8,073 nucleotides of DNA. It comes from Steroidobacteraceae bacterium. Lineage in GTDB: Bacteria > Pseudomonadota > Gammaproteobacteria > Steroidobacterales > Steroidobacteraceae. The notes under the pieces are model-generated. The model was not told the origin of the DNA, did no database searches, and saw only the letters and a program-made list of their open reading frames with translations. The translations under genes and the position numbers were made by a program. How positions within the stretch are numbered: the stretch's first letter is position 1; each line of letters begins with the position of its first letter. Of this stretch, positions 6,290-8,073 are shown one piece after another. The stretch spans positions 1-8,073 of the forward strand of contig JAJTCR010000041.1 of NCBI GenBank assembly GCA_021325695.1. The letters run 5' to 3'.

Positions 6290-6682
6290 GTGACGGACCG
6301 CGAGCAACAGGACGACGAGATCGACCTCGCGCGCGTGATCTGTCCGCTGCACGAACTCGAAGCGACGGGTGCGCGCGGTTTCACGCTGGGCGAGGGCGAC
6401 TGGCCGCTGCGGGGCTTCGTCGTTCGCAGGGGCGACGCCGTCCATGCGTACGTCAACCACTGCCCGCACGCCGGCTTCCCGCTCAATTGGCCGCCGGATG
6501 TGGTTCTCGCGCCGGGAGGCGGGCACATCCGCTGCATCATGCACGGCGCGCTGTTCGAGCTCGAAACGGGCGTGTGCGTCGCGGGCCCGTGCATGGGCCA
6601 CGGACTGCAGCCGCTGCCGATCACGGTGCGGGACGGCTACGTGTTGCTCGATGCGGAGGTGCCGCTCGTCGATCCGACCTGA
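6290..6682 (+). CDS. Small Rieske-type [2Fe-2S] ferredoxin-like protein
   Basis: A 130-residue protein consisting almost entirely of one Rieske domain. Box 1 is CPHAG (Cys58, His60) and box 2 is CIMHG (Cys82, His85); these four residues would hold a [2Fe-2S] cluster. Downstream, GVCVAGPCMG with Cys96 and Cys101 matches the GxCxxGPCxG pattern usual in Rieske domains of dioxygenase ferredoxins and NirD-like proteins. There is no signal peptide or membrane helix, so it is probably a cytosolic electron carrier. Its redox partner is not in the window. GTG at 6290 is supported by GAGG at 6280-6283, six bases upstream. It sits 13 bases after the AmpG-like gene and is likely the last gene of the xth operon. 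Domain assignment is firm; the pathway is unknown. Confidence 0.88.
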   Translation: MTDREQQDDEIDLARVICPLHELEATGARGFTLGEGDWPLRGFVVRRGDAVHAYVNHCPHAGFPLNWPPDVVLAPGGGHIRCIMHGALFELETGVCVAGPCMGHGLQPLPITVRDGYVLLDAEVPLVDPT

Positions 6683-6689
6683 CACGCGT

Positions 6690-6716
6690 GACCTTCCCCG
6701 CTGCACCGGGGAGGTC
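6690..6716. terminator. Hairpin between convergent Rieske and DUF6763 genes
   Basis: Bases 6690-6698 (GACCTTCCC) pair with 6708-6716 (GGGGAGGTC): nine pairs including one G-U, with a nine-base loop. It lies in the 50-base gap between two convergent stop codons, which is where a shared terminator is expected. Neither strand has a following U-run, so strength is uncertain. Confidence 0.45.
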
Positions 6717-6732
6717 GGCGCGCATTTGCTGC

Positions 6733-7083
6733 TCAGACCAGCTTGTCGTCCGGTTCGTCCGGCAATTCGAACTCGCTGAACCCGTCGGCCTCGCCGCGAT
6801 CGATCGCTTCGAGGGGGCTGCCCCCAAGGCCCGTGCCCGGCTCCGTGTCGAATTCGTTCTCGTAGTCCTCGGGTTCGACGTCGACCGATCCCGTCCAGTC
6901 CTCCGGCGGCTCGGCCGCGAGGATCGGTTCATCGCGCCAGTCCTCGACGTCGAGTTCTTCGATGGTGCCGTCGAAGTACTGGATCTCGATCGTGCCGTCT
7001 TCTGCGTCGAAGGCGACGATCTCGAAGGAGTCGCCGCCGGGTCGCGCATACCACTTGCCTACGACCGGTGCGGGGTTGGTCAT
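6733..7083 (-). CDS. DUF6763 family acidic protein
   Basis: A small protein of 116 residues beginning MTNPAPVVGKWYARP. The N-terminal part (PVVGKWY, then FEIVAFD, GTIEIQYFDG, IEELDVEDW) matches what I recall of DUF6763, an uncharacterised family found mainly in gammaproteobacteria; it reads like a small beta-barrel or SH3-like fold, which is inference. The second half (about 50-116) is strongly acidic and probably disordered. Roughly 30% of all residues are D or E against about five K or R. The ATG at 7083 is preceded by GAGGG at 7096-7092 with eight bases between, the best ribosome site in the window. In-frame ATGs at 7107 and further upstream have no such site and add unconserved sequence. 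A promoter candidate lies at 7129-7157. No signal peptide or membrane segment; function unknown. Confidence 0.85.
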   Translation of the reverse strand: MTNPAPVVGKWYARPGGDSFEIVAFDAEDGTIEIQYFDGTIEELDVEDWRDEPILAAEPPEDWTGSVDVEPEDYENEFDTEPGTGLGGSPLEAIDRGEADGFSEFELPDEPDDKLV

Positions 7084-7128
7084 CGTCGTTGCCCTCGCGT
7101 CGTCCATGCGCTTGGTATCCTTGGTTCC

Positions 7129-7157
7129 GTTGTAATCCTGCGCGGCTTGGGATTCAA
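7129..7157 (-). promoter_or_regulatory. Candidate promoter for the DUF6763 gene
   Basis: On the - strand TTGAAT (7157-7152) and TACAAC (7134-7129) are separated by 17 bases, each matching four of six consensus positions. The transcript would start near 7122, giving a leader of about 39 bases that includes the GAGGG ribosome site. This would let the gene be expressed independently of the upstream HdeD gene. Confidence 0.45.
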
Positions 7158-7284
7158 GTCGCGAACCGTCCGTCGCCATGATGCTCGACGAACTGGTCAA
7201 ATTCTTCGTCGTCCTGCTCGTCGTCGTGGTGTCTTTGTCGCTCCCGTCTGTGCTTGCGGGGCTGACGCGGGGCGCGGACGATTC

Positions 7285-7878
7285 CTACTGTCGCGGCCTG
7301 TCGATCGAGGCCGAACGTCGAATCCGGAGCGCGAAGACGACGCGCAGTACGCCCGTGACGAATGCCCAGGAGGCCATGAGCCAGATCACGGAGACGCCAC
7401 CCGCGGCCGGGTTCGCGACGATGAGCAGGCCGAACAGGATCGACAGCGCGCCCGTGACGTAGAGGATCCACTCGCGTTGCGTCGCGGCCCTAACCTTGTA
7501 TCCGAGCACGGCGACGAGCACACCGAGCAAGATCGCCTGGAACGCCACGAGGTAGACGAACGCCGCCATGCTCACGCGCGGGTTCAGCAGCGCATACCCG
7601 CCGACCAGCACGCCCAGCACGCCGATCAGCAGCAGGATCCACCAGCCGTCCTTTTCGCGATGCTGCACGGCGCCGACGACGTTGACGGCGCCATCCACGA
7701 GGATCGCGGCCGCGAAGAACACGGCGACCACGAGCCACGCGGTGACCGGTTGCGCGAATGCCAGCAGGGCGAAAGCGATCGACGCGAGACCGCTGACCAG
7801 GAACACCCACCAGGTCCGCCGGCAGAGCGCGCGCGCGTCGCCACCGACGTGCGCGAGGAGACCGTCGGAATTGGCCAT
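7285..7878 (-). CDS. HdeD-family (DUF308) membrane protein
   Basis: A 197-residue inner-membrane protein with six hydrophobic helices, at about 23-42, 47-71, 79-98, 104-126, 137-156 and 162-185. This layout, the aromatic residues opening several helices (TWWVFLVSG, GWWILLLIG, EWILYVTGA) and the proline after each odd helix (AQPVTAW, LNPRVSM, ANPAAGG) are typical of the HdeD family. The E. coli member is linked to acid resistance at high cell density, but most members have no established role, so none is inferred here. ATG at 7878 is chosen because GAGGGAG lies about ten bases upstream; a TTG at 7902 would place that ribosome site inside the coding region. trmB diverges from it, with about 70 bases between the starts. 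The DUF6763 gene follows on the same strand after 201 bases. Confidence 0.88.
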   Translation of the reverse strand: MANSDGLLAHVGGDARALCRRTWWVFLVSGLASIAFALLAFAQPVTAWLVVAVFFAAAILVDGAVNVVGAVQHREKDGWWILLLIGVLGVLVGGYALLNPRVSMAAFVYLVAFQAILLGVLVAVLGYKVRAATQREWILYVTGALSILFGLLIVANPAAGGVSVIWLMASWAFVTGVLRVVFALRIRRSASIDRPRQ

Positions 7879-7911
7879 GGTCGAGATTCTCCCTCGCTGC
7901 AATCAGGGACG

Positions 7912-7917
7912 TATGAT
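7912..7917 (+). promoter_or_regulatory. Candidate -10 box upstream of trmB
   Basis: TATGAT matches five of six positions of the -10 consensus and would start transcription near 7924, about 26 bases before the proposed trmB start. No good -35 lies at the right distance. The same gap must also carry the HdeD gene promoter on the other strand, for which I see no convincing boxes. Confidence 0.35.
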
Positions 7918-7949
7918 GCGCGACCTCCGCACCGTGCGACTGTAGCCCC

Positions 7950-8073
7950 TTGAATCCGACGAAACCAGACGTGGACGACGGCGTGCCGGCGGCGGCTTCG
8001 GCGACGCGACCGGCCGATGCAGCGGCGGATCGCACTCATCACCGCGCCATCCGCAGTTTCGTGGTGCGCGCAG
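7950..8073 (+). CDS. trmB: tRNA (guanine-N7)-methyltransferase TrmB, 5' fragment
   Basis: Only about 41 codons lie in the window; the frame runs open past the end. The conceptual product begins with a low-complexity Ala/Asp-rich leader and then reads HHRAIRSFVVRA, which matches the conserved RxIRSFVxRxGR segment at the N-terminus of TrmB. That enzyme uses S-adenosylmethionine to make 7-methylguanosine at position 46 of tRNAs. The catalytic SAM domain lies beyond the window, so the call rests on this short motif. The start is uncertain: TTG at 7950 gives MNPTKPDVDD and GTG at 7971 is an alternative; neither has a clear Shine-Dalgarno site. Confidence 0.68.
   Translation, partial: MNPTKPDVDDGVPAAASATRPADAAADRTHHRAIRSFVVRA

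Noticed and set aside
4759..6624. Long open frame of 621 codons on the - strand, antisense to the transporter and Rieske genes
   Set aside because: Its product is an H/R/E/D-rich string without a recognisable fold. The + strand over the same bases encodes clear MFS and Rieske families, so this is a GC-rich shadow frame.
6487..7953. Open frame of 488 codons on the + strand across the Rieske, DUF6763 and HdeD genes
   Set aside because: It is antisense to two recognised genes, has low-complexity composition and no ribosome site. The recognised families, two of them with good ribosome sites, explain the region.

Overview
The window is about 8.1 kb of GC-rich, densely coding bacterial chromosome. 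Gene content and order (mutM, coaBC, dut, then pyrE and xth, with a DUF6763 gene and trmB) suggest a high-GC gammaproteobacterium, most like Xanthomonadales and relatives. This is inferred from protein resemblance and synteny; no taxonomic marker gene is present. In Escherichia coli mutM, coaBC, dut and pyrE also lie close together, but with rpmG, rpmB, radC and slmA between them, which are absent here.

Left block (1-2564, + strand): the 3' part of mutM (oxidised-base DNA glycosylase), then coaBC (coenzyme A synthesis) and dut (dUTPase), joined by a GTGA stop/start overlap. Middle block (2650-4071, - strand): pyrE (pyrimidine synthesis), then an uncharacterised exported coiled-coil protein. 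The two blocks converge at 2561-2653, where inverted arrays of degenerate GTGA heptamers surround a strong terminator hairpin. Right block (4100-6682, + strand): xth (AP endonuclease/exonuclease III), a GTGA-coupled AmpG-like MFS transporter and a small Rieske [2Fe-2S] protein. pyrE and xth diverge from a 28-bp gap holding overlapping -10 boxes. Last block: an acidic DUF6763 protein and an HdeD-family membrane protein, both on the - strand, then the first ~41 codons of trmB on the + strand.

Most of the genes are housekeeping: DNA and nucleotide-pool quality control (mutM, dut, xth), cofactor and pyrimidine synthesis (coaBC, pyrE) and tRNA modification (trmB). I found no CRISPR array, toxin-antitoxin pair, transposon, phage gene, tRNA or rRNA, and no candidate for a new defence or mobile system. 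The non-routine signals are regulatory: coaBC, pyrE and xth lack a Shine-Dalgarno site and have a -10-like box almost touching the start codon (probable leaderless or near-leaderless mRNAs), and a palindromic heptamer-repeat module sits exactly between two convergent stop codons. No gene-free stretch exceeds 300 bases; the longest is 7084-7284 (201 bases), which holds a promoter candidate and a GTC-rich run.
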